DNA from: Pseudomonadota bacterium
GTDB taxonomy: Bacteria; Pseudomonadota; Gammaproteobacteria; Burkholderiales; Burkholderiaceae_E
Assembly: GCA_023389055.1 (NCBI GenBank)
Contig: JAEWFA010000037.1
Location: forward strand, 62,001 to 126,000
DNA: 64,000 nt
Direction of reading: 5' to 3'
The notes below the pieces were generated by a model. The model worked only from the letters and a program-made list of their open reading frames with translations, searched no databases and was not told the DNA's origin. The stretch's first letter is position 1; each line of letters opens with the position of its first letter. Below, piece after piece: positions 16,251-24,859 of the stretch. The translations under genes were made by a program, and so were the position numbers.

Positions 16251-17779
16251 GTGCGGCGCTGCCGCGCGGTGCCGCGCCCGCTCGTGTTCGGCTTAGCCGG
16301 TGCAAGTTTTTGTGCCCATTCGACACCCAGTGGGGTTAAAACCAGCGGCTTCCTGGGCGTTATATCGATAAAGCCCATGTCGATGGCTTGCTCGATTACC
16401 GCGCGAACGCCCTTTTGCGATACATCGAGTGCCTTGCCCGGACCGCAGTGATGGTCCTCGATCTGGCGCGCCGTGACAGGCCCCTGGCTGACCAAGACGA
16501 TCAGCTTCCCGACGTGCTTGTCGTACGGCGAACCCTCGCTCGCCTGCTCCCCCGACACTTCCAGATAGCCACCGTCGAGCCTTCGCAGCAGTGTGGGTGC
16601 GTGCGGGGCCGTGTAGTTCGTCTTTACGAGCTTGACCTCGACGTAGAGGTGACGTACGTCCTCGGGGATGAAGCCGTAGCCCTTCGTCCCCTTGGTCAAG
16701 GTCATCATATTGATCTGCCATCGAACGCCATCGGTGAAAGCCGATGCCCCGCGCGATGCGCTCTGGTTCGACTCGTGCGAGGTCATCGACCCCTTGTTCG
16801 CGTGGTGTGCGATAAGTACCGTAGCGCCGGTCTCCTTCTTCAACCACTCGACGGCTTCGACGAAGCGCGTGGCGTCCTCGTTTTTGTTCTCCTCGCCGCC
16901 GCGGAAGCGCGACGCGGGATCGAGGATGATGAGCTTGAGATTCTCCGCCTGAGCTGCCGTCAGCCCGAGGCGCGTCAACGTCGGTGTGCGCTCCACCTCG
17001 CCATTGCCGCCCTTGCGTGTAAGCAGAATGTCCTCGCCGACCACCGAGCGGATCAGCAGGTTCTGCAAGAGCTTCTTCGTGAACGCCGGCTTCTGACCGT
17101 GATAGTGCATATCGTGTATGCGATGCACACGGCGGTGAATCTCATCGCGCTCGTCTTCGGCACAAAGCATCAGTACGGTGCCCGTCTCGGCGACTTCCCA
17201 ACAGGCAGCCAATGGCGCGCCCGAAGCAACGGAATACGCGAGCTGCATCAGGAACTGCGACTTGCTGCTGCCCCCAGGCGCAACCACCGCACCGACGATG
17301 CCCTGAGGCAGAAATTGCTTCAACAACCATTTTCTTGCGGGCGGCTCGATGGCGAGGAAGTCGTCGACCGAAGCAGACGCGAGATCGAATAACGGAAGCA
17401 GCGGTTCGGCAGCCTCATCGCTCGGGTCCGCTCCATAGCGGTCTGGATGGTTCGCGCGATCGCGTTGTGCAATCGACTTGCAGGTATCGACGACCTTCTT
17501 GTCGGGCAAGGGCGGACGGTTCGTGGCGTTCCATGCCTGGCAGATGCTGAGGACGACTTCCAACGAAACGCGCCGTCCGATCAAATACCCGCAGAGCTTC
17601 AGCAGGTGATCCGTGCGCTGCCCATCGACGCAGGGATGCATCAGGTCCGAGAAACCGCCTGAGACCGTCGCAGTCGTTGCGGTCTGCTGGGAACTGGACG
17701 CTGCGACCTTGCCCTCGATGCCAAGCTTCTTGGCGATCTCCGGCCAGGTGTCGGCGGTCGGCATGCAGACCGTGCTCAC
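16217..17779 (-). CDS. RepA-like hexameric helicase of the integrative element
   Basis: This 520-residue protein has a RecA-like AAA core of the RSF1010 RepA/AAA_25 type. Walker A is APGGSSKS near residues 167-174, followed by GTVLMLCAEDERDEIHRR, a Walker B strand LKLIILDPASRF, and TVLIAHHANKG. The N-terminal segment 43-110 resembles a primase C-terminal-type module (HLLKLCGYLIGRRVSLE... VVDTCKSIAQRD). The last 100 residues look like a winged helix followed by a basic tail (GRGTARQRRTPRKS). GTG at 17779 overlaps the stop of the primase gene. With that primase it would support autonomous replication of the excised element or of a satellite genome. Confidence 0.85.
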   Translation of the reverse strand: MSTVCMPTADTWPEIAKKLGIEGKVAASSSQQTATTATVSGGFSDLMHPCVDGQRTDHLLKLCGYLIGRRVSLEVVLSICQAWNATNRPPLPDKKVVDTCKSIAQRDRANHPDRYGADPSDEAAEPLLPLFDLASASVDDFLAIEPPARKWLLKQFLPQGIVGAVVAPGGSSKSQFLMQLAYSVASGAPLAACWEVAETGTVLMLCAEDERDEIHRRVHRIHDMHYHGQKPAFTKKLLQNLLIRSVVGEDILLTRKGGNGEVERTPTLTRLGLTAAQAENLKLIILDPASRFRGGEENKNEDATRFVEAVEWLKKETGATVLIAHHANKGSMTSHESNQSASRGASAFTDGVRWQINMMTLTKGTKGYGFIPEDVRHLYVEVKLVKTNYTAPHAPTLLRRLDGGYLEVSGEQASEGSPYDKHVGKLIVLVSQGPVTARQIEDHHCGPGKALDVSQKGVRAVIEQAIDMGFIDITPRKPLVLTPLGVEWAQKLAPAKPNTSGRGTARQRRTPRKSAIKSKA

Positions 17780-18393
17780 TTGAACACCTTATCGCCCAGC
17801 TTGACAAAGCGACTCAGGAACGGGACGCCGTACTTCTGATGCCAGAACCCCGGCACGCGCATGATCCGGGGCAGATCAGCCACCCGATGGTCGCCGTTGA
17901 AGTGCTCCGCCAAAGCCAACTGGCGCTCTGTAAATTTTTCCAATGGAGCATCCGCAGTCAGCCAATAGCCGTGGTACTTCCCTTCGCTCGTCTCGATGAT
18001 GATGTCCGGCGGGTGCGGCGCATCCATGAATTCGTGCAATGGGCTTCCGTCCTTGTCGACGAAGTACGAGCGCACGCGGGTCACGCTTTTCGCGGTATTT
18101 CCCGTGCTCGCGTTGATCATCACGTAGATGCCCGCCTTCTGTTGATTGAAGCCGGTCAGCGCTTTCGCATGTTGCGCGAGAGAACCCGGCAGCACGCGCG
18201 GAGCGATCGGGCTCTCCGCGCCCTTCTCCGGCAAGACACGGAAGCGGAACACCGCTTCCGGATCGGGATCGAGCGCGGTAAGGAACGTCTGCGCGTCGCC
18301 TAGGTTTGGCGTCAAGATCTTGGGCACCGCGCGAGCCGACTTGATATCGGCTCCGCGGCTTGTGAGGGACGTTGTCGTTGCGCGATTCCCCAT
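17776..18393 (-). CDS. RepB-like DNA primase of the integrative element
   Basis: This 205-residue protein matches the RepB/archaeo-eukaryotic-type primase domain found beside RepA-like helicases. NQQKAGIYVMINAST is followed by VRSYFVDKDGSPLH, with the acidic active-site region. Next come IIIETSEGKYHGYWL, LALAEHFNGDHRVADLPRIMRVPGFWHQK and the short tail typical of the stand-alone form. ATG at 18393 shares its first base with the upstream stop (TGATG), and a GTG one codon earlier is possible. The stop overlaps the helicase start. It would synthesise primers at the element's origin. Length is normal for the short stand-alone form. Confidence 0.85.
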   Translation of the reverse strand: MGNRATTTSLTSRGADIKSARAVPKILTPNLGDAQTFLTALDPDPEAVFRFRVLPEKGAESPIAPRVLPGSLAQHAKALTGFNQQKAGIYVMINASTGNTAKSVTRVRSYFVDKDGSPLHEFMDAPHPPDIIIETSEGKYHGYWLTADAPLEKFTERQLALAEHFNGDHRVADLPRIMRVPGFWHQKYGVPFLSRFVKLGDKVFK

Positions 18394-18662
18394 CACTGTG
18401 CCCTCTCATCGCGTGTGATGAGCCCGAGCTTTTCGGCCTCCACGTCGAGGTTCATCTCGATCATCTTCAGCTGGAGGTCCGACATGCGGTGCTTGGCGTT
18501 GGGTGCGCACGTACGGCACAAGCGGTAGATGATCGCTGCGTGAGTGCCGTAGCGAAGCATCGCGAGGAGACGCGAGCGACCCACCGTCTGGTTGCACAGC
18601 GCGCAGTTCTCGAGCTTCGAGTAAGCGTAGGTTTTCGTCGTCGTGCCGGGCGGAGTGCTCAT
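18393..18662 (-). CDS. Small zinc-ribbon-like protein
   Basis: This 89-residue protein has two cysteine pairs (ENCALCNQTVG near 24-31 and LCRTCAPN near 55-60), suggesting one zinc site, followed by an amphipathic helix (LQLKMIEMNLDVEAEKLGL). It lies in the replication operon between the AlpA-like gene and the primase, and its stop runs into the primase ATG. ATG at 18662 is preferred; upstream extension would run through the neighbouring gene. It is probably a DNA-binding or replication accessory factor. That is inference from zinc ribbon plus context. Confidence 0.65.
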   Translation of the reverse strand: MSTPPGTTTKTYAYSKLENCALCNQTVGRSRLLAMLRYGTHAAIIYRLCRTCAPNAKHRMSDLQLKMIEMNLDVEAEKLGLITRDERAQ

Positions 18663-18666
18663 CGCG

Positions 18667-18930
18667 TCACTCCTCCTTGCACGACTTTGCGCTGGAGCGG
18701 CCCAGCAGCGGATCGCGCGCCGAGTCGCTCGCGAGCAGGCGTTTGATCTCGTCGACGGGCCAGGCGAGGCGACCGTTGACGCGGCGGGGGCGCAACGGCC
18801 CGTTATCGCGGCACGCCCAAATGCGCAGCGTCTGTTCTGCACGGTTGAGGTGCGCTGCCGCCTCGGCGGTCGGTAGCGCAGTACGCGCCTCCCGCTCGAG
18901 CGGAATCAGGCTACAGATATTCGGGACCAT
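18667..18930 (-). CDS. AlpA/MerR-like HTH protein (excisionase-type)
   Basis: This 87-residue protein has a winged HTH of the AlpA/excisionase type: ALPTAEAAAHLNRAEQTLRIW forms the helix-turn-helix, PLRPRRVNGRLAWPVDEIKRLL the wing and last helix. ATG at 18930 has AGGAG a few bases upstream; longer versions add a doubtful N-terminus. It is the first gene of the leftward replication operon and lies between the primase genes and the integrase. Family members promote prophage or island excision or activate integrase genes. Its likely binding sites are the repeats near the integrase start or its own promoter. Confidence 0.75.
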   Translation of the reverse strand: MVPNICSLIPLEREARTALPTAEAAAHLNRAEQTLRIWACRDNGPLRPRRVNGRLAWPVDEIKRLLASDSARDPLLGRSSAKSCKEE

Positions 18931-19035
18931 TTCGACTCCTACAAGTCTGTGGAGCCGCAATCAGATTCCCGGTTCTATGGTCCCCCGCAACCATCTACCG
19001 TCTTCCACTTTAGGGGAAGACGGTACGCACCCCGC

Positions 19036-19635
19036 CTAGCTTCCGTCGACGATCATTTGGTCGCGACGTAAACGCGTCCAAGTTTTGTCGAACACCGTAG
19101 AACGGCTCTTGAACAGCGGATGATCCTTCAGCGCCTTACACACTTCTGCCTTTACGCCGGCCCGACCCTTTTGGGGACGAGGTAGTGTCAGTGGATCATG
19201 CCCCTGCTTTCTAATTTCTTCGAGAACTGCCTGCTCTTGAGCAACATGCCGCTGCACGGGGGTAACTCCGACCGGCGCTTGTACGCGCGCGCAGGCGCTT
19301 GCATAACCAGTGAGGCGACTGGCCAGTTCTTCGAAGCCATGCGCGACTAACCAAGGCAGCAGACTCGCCGCCGAAACCCGAAGCTCCTCGTCGATGTCTG
19401 GCTTGTCGCACACATTGCTGAGATCGCCGACTCGAATCGCGTCGGCAAGCATGCGCACCTCGTCCGAGATGTCGGGCTCGATACCGAAAGAGGACGTCGG
19501 ATTCTCGCGGTCGCGCACGGTGATATCGGAGCGCAGTCGCGGCTCGAAGTCACGCATCAAGAAGGCGATCTCCCACACCTTTAACGCCGGCTGCATCCGC
19601 CAGTAGTCAAACACGGGCTTTAACCGCTCTATCAC
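19036..19635 (-). CDS. Integrase-neighbour protein of unknown function
   Basis: This 199-residue soluble protein has no recognised domain. The start is GTG at 19635, preceded by GAGG, nine bases after the integrase stop, so it is probably co-transcribed with it. The N-terminus (VFDYWRMQPALKVWEIAFLMRDFEPRL) recurs in my experience next to P4-type integrases in islands. The C-terminal 45 residues (VKAEVCKALKDHPLFKS... FDKTWTRLRRDQMI) are basic and could bind DNA. A role in excision or integration control is inferred from position only. Confidence 0.6.
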   Translation of the reverse strand: MIERLKPVFDYWRMQPALKVWEIAFLMRDFEPRLRSDITVRDRENPTSSFGIEPDISDEVRMLADAIRVGDLSNVCDKPDIDEELRVSAASLLPWLVAHGFEELASRLTGYASACARVQAPVGVTPVQRHVAQEQAVLEEIRKQGHDPLTLPRPQKGRAGVKAEVCKALKDHPLFKSRSTVFDKTWTRLRRDQMIVDGS

Positions 19636-19644
19636 GTGTAGACC

Positions 19645-21042
19645 TCAGTTTTCAGACAGTGCACCTGCCGCGCTCGGTGCGGGCGCATTCGGCGCTAGTG
19701 AAAGCTCGCCCTGCTCCAACATCCAAGCCTCGATCCGCTCGTGCCACCGGCGAAGCAGATCCAGCGGTCGAACGCGATAGTGCTTCTCGGCAATTGCACT
19801 GGGCTTGTGACCCTGGATCTGGGCCACGATTCCGACGGGCGCTTCGACCCACTCGGCGAGCGTGCCGAACGACCGACGCAGCCCGTGCATCGTAATGTGC
19901 GGCAGCCCCGCCGCGGCGAGCGCTCGATTGTGCGCAATGCGCGGCTCCTGGAGATAGCCTTTTTCCGCACGGCTGCTGGAGAAGACCCACGGCGACGGCT
20001 GCCAATTCGTTCGGAACTCGTCGACCTGTTGCGGGTCGCGCCGCAGGCGACGCGGCACGACCGGCGGACGCTCGTTCGCCGTCTTGAGTTCGAGCAGCAA
20101 CGAGGCGACGTAGGGCGTCAGCGGAATGACGCGCTCGCCTTCGACCTTGTCTTTCAGACGCATCGACATCCATCGAAGGTCCACGTCGGCCCAGCGCAAT
20201 TCGGCCAGCTCCTCGCGCCGTGCACCGACCAGCAGCAGGATCTGCAGATACGCCGCCGGTACCGATTCCAGCTTGCGAACCTCGGCGAACCAGTCCCGTA
20301 ACTGCTCACGCTGCAGCGCGTCGGTCTTGCGTGCAGGCTTTCCCAGCTTTTCCCTCACCGATCTGGATTTGCAGGCGTCGGCGACGACAATGTGGCGGTA
20401 TTCATCGTGCTCGGCGCACCAGTTCAGGAACACGACCATCAATCGAAAGCCGAGCGCGGCGCGCGCCGGGCGCGTCCGGGTTTCGCGCACGAGCCACTGC
20501 TCGACCGCCTTCGCGTCGATCTGGGCCAACGGCCGGGTGAGAAGGCTTCGCAAAGGCCCGGGCTGCGTCGTCTCGCCCGGCATGCGCTTGCGCGGCTCGC
20601 CGCCGGCCTTTGCCATCCGAAGATGATCGAGATAGTTGCGCTCGCCCCAATGCGCGCGGCGCGCTTCGACGTACACGCCCCAAGCGTCGAGCCCGCTGAC
20701 CTCACCCCGCAGTCGCTCGACCTTCGCTGCCTGGCGAATCTCGGCCTGCTGGGTCTTGGTCTGCGCACGTTCGACGCGCGGATCGATACCGCGATCGAGA
20801 AGGGTTTGAAGACGACGCGCTTCGGTGCGCGCACTGGGAATGGTCCAGTTGGCCGGGTCCCCGATCGTCAGGCGCAGCGCCTTGCCTTGGTGGCGCGACT
20901 GGAACACGAACGAGCGCGCGTCGGCCGCCGTCACCCGCAGCGCCAGCCCCGGCACGGTGGCGTCCCACAGGAACGCCTGGGTCTTGTCCGCCGCGCAGCG
21001 AAACGCCGCGATCCGCCCGATAGTAAGATTCTCGCGTGCCAT
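19645..21042 (-). CDS. int: P4-type tyrosine recombinase (island integrase)
   Basis: This 465-residue integrase has an N-terminal arm-binding DUF4102-like region (LWDATVPGLALRVTAADARSFVF, LRLTIGDPANW), a core-binding SAM-like domain, and a C-terminal catalytic domain. The catalytic Arg is in LLVGARREELAELRW, the His-x-x-Arg box in TMHGLRRSFGTL, the second His in IQGHKPSAIAEKHY, and the nucleophile Tyr is the last residue of that motif. ATG at 21042 has GAGG upstream. Coding continues in frame to 21126, but this region also holds tandem repeats and is probably non-coding. The gene faces away from a tRNA-Met fragment 190 bp to its right, its presumed attachment site. Confidence 0.93.
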   Translation of the reverse strand: MARENLTIGRIAAFRCAADKTQAFLWDATVPGLALRVTAADARSFVFQSRHQGKALRLTIGDPANWTIPSARTEARRLQTLLDRGIDPRVERAQTKTQQAEIRQAAKVERLRGEVSGLDAWGVYVEARRAHWGERNYLDHLRMAKAGGEPRKRMPGETTQPGPLRSLLTRPLAQIDAKAVEQWLVRETRTRPARAALGFRLMVVFLNWCAEHDEYRHIVVADACKSRSVREKLGKPARKTDALQREQLRDWFAEVRKLESVPAAYLQILLLVGARREELAELRWADVDLRWMSMRLKDKVEGERVIPLTPYVASLLLELKTANERPPVVPRRLRRDPQQVDEFRTNWQPSPWVFSSSRAEKGYLQEPRIAHNRALAAAGLPHITMHGLRRSFGTLAEWVEAPVGIVAQIQGHKPSAIAEKHYRVRPLDLLRRWHERIEAWMLEQGELSLAPNAPAPSAAGALSEN

Positions 21043-21081
21043 TAGCCGACCTCGCCATGAACGGACAAAAATCCGCAGGTT

Positions 21082-21105
21082 GCCATGTAAGCAGCCATGT
21101 AAGCA
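21082..21105. repeat. Two tandem 12-bp repeats upstream of the integrase
   Basis: GCCATGTAAGCA is present twice head to tail at 21082-21093 and 21094-21105, 40-63 bp upstream of the integrase ATG. Just before them, AATCCGCAGGT at 21070-21080 repeats an 11-base piece of the tRNA-Met fragment (21244-21254). Tandem short repeats at this position are typical of integrase arm sites or excisionase sites. The assignment is inference. Confidence 0.5.
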
Positions 21106-21233
21106 GATCTTCGGAAAACCGATCAACGAAGCCGAATTCTATCGCCTGACTGGAGAGCCGCGTGTGATCTCGATCTCAGAGGGGAGATCAACAAAATGCA
21201 ACACTTCCCAATGCCTTCGAATTAGGCACGCGC

Positions 21234-21266
<33 letters not shown>

Positions 21267-21283
<17 letters not shown>

Positions 21284-21320
21284 TCTTTCGAGAGGCCTTG
21301 CAAGTCGACGACTTGCGAGG
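21267..21320 (+). repeat. Left copy of a 54-bp direct repeat (tRNA-Met 3' end plus terminator)
   Basis: From TCCCTGATGCGCCACCA onward, 52 of 54 bases match 37633-37686 in direct orientation. The copy consists of the last 17 nt of the tRNA-Met gene and its downstream hairpin. The two mismatches fall inside the hairpin arms and keep pairing through G-U. The two copies bracket 16.4 kb of minus-strand catabolic genes. Confidence 0.85.
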
Positions 21321-21330
21321 CCTTTTCTTT
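21291..21330 (+). terminator. Rho-independent terminator of the tRNA-Met unit
   Basis: AGGCCTTGCAAGTC, loop GAC, then GACTTGCGAGGCCT form a 14-bp stem with one wobble pair, followed by TTTTCTTT. It is oriented for transcription of the plus-strand tRNA. It also lies beyond the end of the long leftward catabolic transcription unit. Confidence 0.8.
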
Positions 21331-21396
21331 ACCCGAACTGTTGTGTCACTCGACTTGGAGCAGGGGATGAACTCCCGGTTGCGACGCCCCAGTTCC

Positions 21397-22509
21397 TCAG
21401 ACTCCCAACTCGCGCCCGTGGATCGAGTAGCGGAAAGCGTCCGGGGACAACTCGTCGAAACGCCCGCTCCGATTCTCCCCCTGCGGATACATCAGGAATG
21501 GAAGCGGCAGCTTGCCGACGCTGCCCGGCAGCAGGACATCGTGCGCGGTATTGTAAGCGAGCCAGTTGCCCTCCCAAGCACCGAACAACCCCTCGTTCAC
21601 CGGTGCGATCAACGGGTGCAAAGGATCGCGAATCCACTCCTTTGTTTCCTGCCGCATCACCTTCAGCACATCGGCCGGATCCATCGCGACCCAGCCGTAA
21701 CGGCGTAGGAACACCTCCGCGCGACAGTGCTGCGCGCCGCTCAGTTTCGACGGATCCGCACCGAGTTCGCGGTAGCCAAACGCCGAACGCGCCAGCCGCA
21801 GGCCGTAAACGTCGCGCGCCGGAATCCCGACCGCCCGGCACAGGCCGACGAACACGGCGTTCAGGTCCGCGCACTTGCCGCCCAGGTTGCCGGTTTCGAG
21901 CATCGTGCGAACGTCGCCGGTGCCGCAGCCGCGCACCTTGGGCTCGCGATGCGCATGCGCGATCACCCAGCGGTAGATCGCACGCGTGCGTTCGAGGTCG
22001 TCAGTGAAGCCGCGCGTCGCGGCTAGTGCCGTCTGACGGACGATCCCGTCGGTGGGAATCCATTCCGTGGGCGCAAGGCAATCGCGCAGGACGATCGGAT
22101 CTTCGCTCACACGTCCCGGGCGCTGCCAGTCGACAGACCGGTCGCGCGTCTGCAGTCGGCTGGTCAGGCGGATCGAGGGCTGCTGGACCGACGGCGGAAA
22201 CTCAGCGTACAGCATGCGCACGGTGCGTGCCGGATCGGTAACCTGCCGGACCGTTGTCGCGTTGCCCGTCCACTCGTTTCCCAGCGAGCGCTGGTAGTCG
22301 ACGTCCACGTCGGGCAAAGGCAGCCACAATCGCGTCGTTCCCTGAGGGTCGGCGACCGTCACCTCGGTCGTCACCTCGAAGGAGCGCCACGCGCCCACTC
22401 GGGGCTCGAAACGCCGCTCGCTTGCCGCGAACACGACAGGCAGCATCGATGCGGCAGCGGTGGCGCCCGCCCCCTGGATCATCGTGCGTCGAGAGCACCG
22501 AATGCTCAT
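21397..22509 (-). CDS. Exported transglutaminase-like protein
   Basis: This 370-residue protein has a twin-arginine-type signal (CSRRTMIQGAGATAAASMLPVVFA) and a transglutaminase-like core. Catalytic Cys lies in GGKCADLNAVFVGLCRAVGIPARDVYG near residues 211-235, His in QHCRAEVFL near 263, and Asp in YGWVAMDPADV near 278. Such proteins act in the periplasm as amidases, proteases or cross-linkers; the substrate is unknown. It is the last gene of the minus-strand block, 22 bp after the TlpA-like gene that also has a Tat-like signal. Its role in aromatic metabolism is not obvious. It could be cargo of the same block or an independent unit. Confidence 0.8.
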   Translation of the reverse strand: MSIRCSRRTMIQGAGATAAASMLPVVFAASERRFEPRVGAWRSFEVTTEVTVADPQGTTRLWLPLPDVDVDYQRSLGNEWTGNATTVRQVTDPARTVRMLYAEFPPSVQQPSIRLTSRLQTRDRSVDWQRPGRVSEDPIVLRDCLAPTEWIPTDGIVRQTALAATRGFTDDLERTRAIYRWVIAHAHREPKVRGCGTGDVRTMLETGNLGGKCADLNAVFVGLCRAVGIPARDVYGLRLARSAFGYRELGADPSKLSGAQHCRAEVFLRRYGWVAMDPADVLKVMRQETKEWIRDPLHPLIAPVNEGLFGAWEGNWLAYNTAHDVLLPGSVGKLPLPFLMYPQGENRSGRFDELSPDAFRYSIHGRELGV

Positions 22510-22531
22510 GCACCTTCCTCCTGCGCTGAAA

Positions 22532-23098
22532 TCAAGTGCTCGTTCGTTGCATCAGCAACGACCCGAGCAGGTTACGGAACTTGGGCGCCAGCCAGTCGGC
22601 CTCCCCGACGATCGAGAAACGCGCGAGGCCGTCTCGCCCGACGAGGACGGTCGTCGGGAACACGCGGATTCCCCAGTCGCGCGCAGCAGCACCGTCGGCG
22701 TCCCGCAGAATCGGCAGCGACACCGGCATCTGCTCGAGAAAGCGGCGAATCGCCGCATCGGTTTCCCGATAATTGACGGCCATCACCACCACGCCCTCAC
22801 GTTCTTCACGCTGCGCAAACAACTCGAGCGACGGTATCTCGGTACGGCACGGCTCGCACCAGCTAGCCCAGAAGTTGAGCAGGACCACGCGTCCTCGGGC
22901 GCCCGCAAGACGCCAGCGGCCGCCATCGAGCCGCGGGAGCTCGAGCGGTGGCGTCGCGCGCCCGGCACGCCAGGGCCGGCGCAGCGGGCTCGACGCGGGA
23001 ACAGCCGCCTCTGCACGAACCCTGGCGCGGAACACAACTGACGCAAGCATTGTGGCCGCACCTACCGAGACGATGCGGCGCCGAGAGAGGCGGTGCAA
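22532..23098 (-). CDS. TlpA/ResA-like exported thioredoxin
   Basis: This 188-residue periplasmic thiol-disulfide protein has the AlkA/TSA-Redoxin fold. The N-terminus is a twin-arginine-like signal (LSRRRIVSVGAATMLASVVF) followed by the strand LELPRLDGGRWRL. The redox centre is NFWASWCEPCRTEIPSLE, and the cis-Pro segment is VFPTTVLVGRDG. TTG at 23098 with GGGAG upstream avoids overlapping the preceding regulator gene; an ATG at 23182 would overlap it by 59 bp. It probably keeps cysteines of an exported partner reduced or matures a haem protein. The neighbour transglutaminase-like protein has a catalytic Cys, a possible partner by inference. Confidence 0.8.
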   Translation of the reverse strand: MHRLSRRRIVSVGAATMLASVVFRARVRAEAAVPASSPLRRPWRAGRATPPLELPRLDGGRWRLAGARGRVVLLNFWASWCEPCRTEIPSLELFAQREEREGVVVMAVNYRETDAAIRRFLEQMPVSLPILRDADGAAARDWGIRVFPTTVLVGRDGLARFSIVGEADWLAPKFRNLLGSLLMQRTST

Positions 23099-23123
23099 CG
23101 TGCAACTCCCAAGCAGTGCCAAG

Positions 23124-23867
23124 TCACTGCTTCGACCAGTGCAGAGCCGCCTGGATCCTGGAGGAAAAGCCAAGTTTCGCAAATATATGACGAACGTGGC
23201 TCTTCACAGTGTCGTGACTCATACCCAGCATCTTTGCGATCTCCTTGTTGTTCCTGCCAGACCCGATCTGCTCTAGAACCTCTCGCTCCCTACGGGTCAA
23301 TGTTTCGGTCGTCTGCGGGGAGGAATGGCTGAGCGAAACGCGGTCCATACAGGACAACGATCCTGAGCTAACAACACTGTGGTCATGCGGACTAGCGGGT
23401 GCATCTCGAAGAACACTATTCGTTACGGCAAACGCCAATATCCGACTCACTGGCCGTAACAATTCGATGAGCTCGCTGCGCAAATGGCTTGATCGATCGA
23501 AGAACAAAGCGAAGACGCCCACATTCGACCCGGAGTGATCGAGCGAAAGCGCTACCGTCGCCTCGCAAAGTCGCTCGCCGGGGTTCGGCGCACTATTCCG
23601 GCTCGAGACCGATGCTGACTCCACGATGCGGGCGCACTTACGTCGAAGGGCCTCGCCACAGATTCCGCACGGACCGGCAATGGAGGATTCGAAAGCTAAG
23701 ACGTCATTCGGGACGCCCCAGGCCGCTATCAATCGAGACTCGCCCGAAGCTCCTAGGCGCCTCCGCACAAGGCCGCCATGAGCACCTGTCAAGTGAATGA
23801 CAGCGGGAAGCAATGCATCCAGCGCAGGAGATGAAGAATCGAGAATCTCATTCTGACTCGATACCAT
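23124..23867 (-). CDS. GAF-domain LuxR-type transcriptional regulator
   Basis: This 247-residue regulator has an N-terminal GAF-like sensor domain (about 20-155; LPAVIHLTGAHGGLVRRRL, IAGPCGICGEALRRKCARIV, GVFALFFDR). A Ser-rich linker and a C-terminal NarL/LuxR HTH follow: TLTRREREVLEQIGSGRNNK, then IAKMLGMSHDTVKSHVRHIFAKL. The start ATG at 23867 has GAGGAG upstream. The GAF domain may bind a small aromatic or respond to redox through its several cysteines (CGICG, RKCAR). It sits 71 bp downstream of xdhC in the same direction. It likely regulates this block or the exported redox genes after it. Confidence 0.85.
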   Translation of the reverse strand: MVSSQNEILDSSSPALDALLPAVIHLTGAHGGLVRRRLGASGESRLIAAWGVPNDVLAFESSIAGPCGICGEALRRKCARIVESASVSSRNSAPNPGERLCEATVALSLDHSGSNVGVFALFFDRSSHLRSELIELLRPVSRILAFAVTNSVLRDAPASPHDHSVVSSGSLSCMDRVSLSHSSPQTTETLTRREREVLEQIGSGRNNKEIAKMLGMSHDTVKSHVRHIFAKLGFSSRIQAALHWSKQ

Positions 23868-23938
23868 CGCCCTGCTCCTCACATTTTCGGTGCTCGTCGC
23901 GATGAAGCAGCTGCGCTGATGCGATGCGCGTCCGCAGG

Positions 23939-24805
23939 TCAAACCAAGTTCATTTCCGCACTGCTCATTCTCTGCACCGCCAGTGACTTACGTACGAACT
24001 TGCTGCGAGAGGCGGAATTGGAGGATGCGCGCCGCGCCTTCACCAGTTCCGAGAGGACGGCGGTGGCAATCTCAGCGGGCGTGTTGTTTCCCAGCTTTTC
24101 TCCTATCGGGCAGGAGATACCGTCGACAAACGTAGGCGGCACCCCGCTGTGGAGGAGATGTCGGCGCATGATGCTCGCCTTCGAAGCACTTCCGATCACT
24201 CCCAGGAAAGGAATCGGTCCTCCGAATTGAGCGAGCGCCTCGAGAATCGGAGCGTCGGTTGACTGCCCCATCGTCATCACGACGACCGCCGCGCCGTGCG
24301 AAACCGAATCTACGCCGTCGACAAAAGAAGACACGTGACGGATCTCGAGCCTGTCGCTCTTGGGAAGCTGCGCAAGCCATTCGATCCGGGTGTCAACGCA
24401 CACGGTGGTGCAGTCGAGTTCGACCAGGAAACGGCAGAGTTTTTGCGATACGTGCCCGGCGCCGAAGACAACGACATTCCAACGATCCTGTGGGCGGTGC
24501 AGTTCGTAATAGAGAGCGACTTCACCGGCACAGGTCATGCCGACGTCGCGGTGAAGATTCAACCGCTCGAAGAGTGTTCGCGCGCCCGCTTCTCGCGACA
24601 GCATCTCACGCGCCTGTTCTGCACAACGCAGTTCAACGCGGCCGCCGCCGATCGTGCCGAACAACAGCCCTTCACGCCCAAAAACGGCGCTGGCGCCGAC
24701 CTCCTGCGGGATGCTGCCTCTCGCATCGACAATCGTGACTGTGCAGTACGGAGTTTCGGCGTTCTGCAGACGGCTCAACTCGGTAACGAAGCGTTTGTCG
24801 TACAT
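23939..24805 (-). CDS. xdhC: XdhC-like molybdenum cofactor insertion factor
   Basis: This 288-residue XdhC/CoxI-family chaperone binds molybdopterin cofactor and helps its sulfuration and insertion into xanthine-oxidase-type enzymes. The N-terminal domain shows TVTIVDARGSIPQEVGASAV and GTIGGGRVE, both hallmark motifs. The C-terminal Rossmann domain shows VVVFGAGHVSQKL, VVVMTMGQSTDAPIL and FLGVIGSASKASIMRRHL. Its client is very probably the hydroxybenzoyl-CoA-reductase-like enzyme encoded upstream in the same block. ATG at 24805. A short Ser/Arg-rich C-terminal tail extends beyond the domain. Confidence 0.93.
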   Translation of the reverse strand: MYDKRFVTELSRLQNAETPYCTVTIVDARGSIPQEVGASAVFGREGLLFGTIGGGRVELRCAEQAREMLSREAGARTLFERLNLHRDVGMTCAGEVALYYELHRPQDRWNVVVFGAGHVSQKLCRFLVELDCTTVCVDTRIEWLAQLPKSDRLEIRHVSSFVDGVDSVSHGAAVVVMTMGQSTDAPILEALAQFGGPIPFLGVIGSASKASIMRRHLLHSGVPPTFVDGISCPIGEKLGNNTPAEIATAVLSELVKARRASSNSASRSKFVRKSLAVQRMSSAEMNLV

Positions 24806-24859
24806 GAGCGTCTCCGATTTTCGACTCTTCGCACGTCAACGATCAGTTTGACGGCCAAA

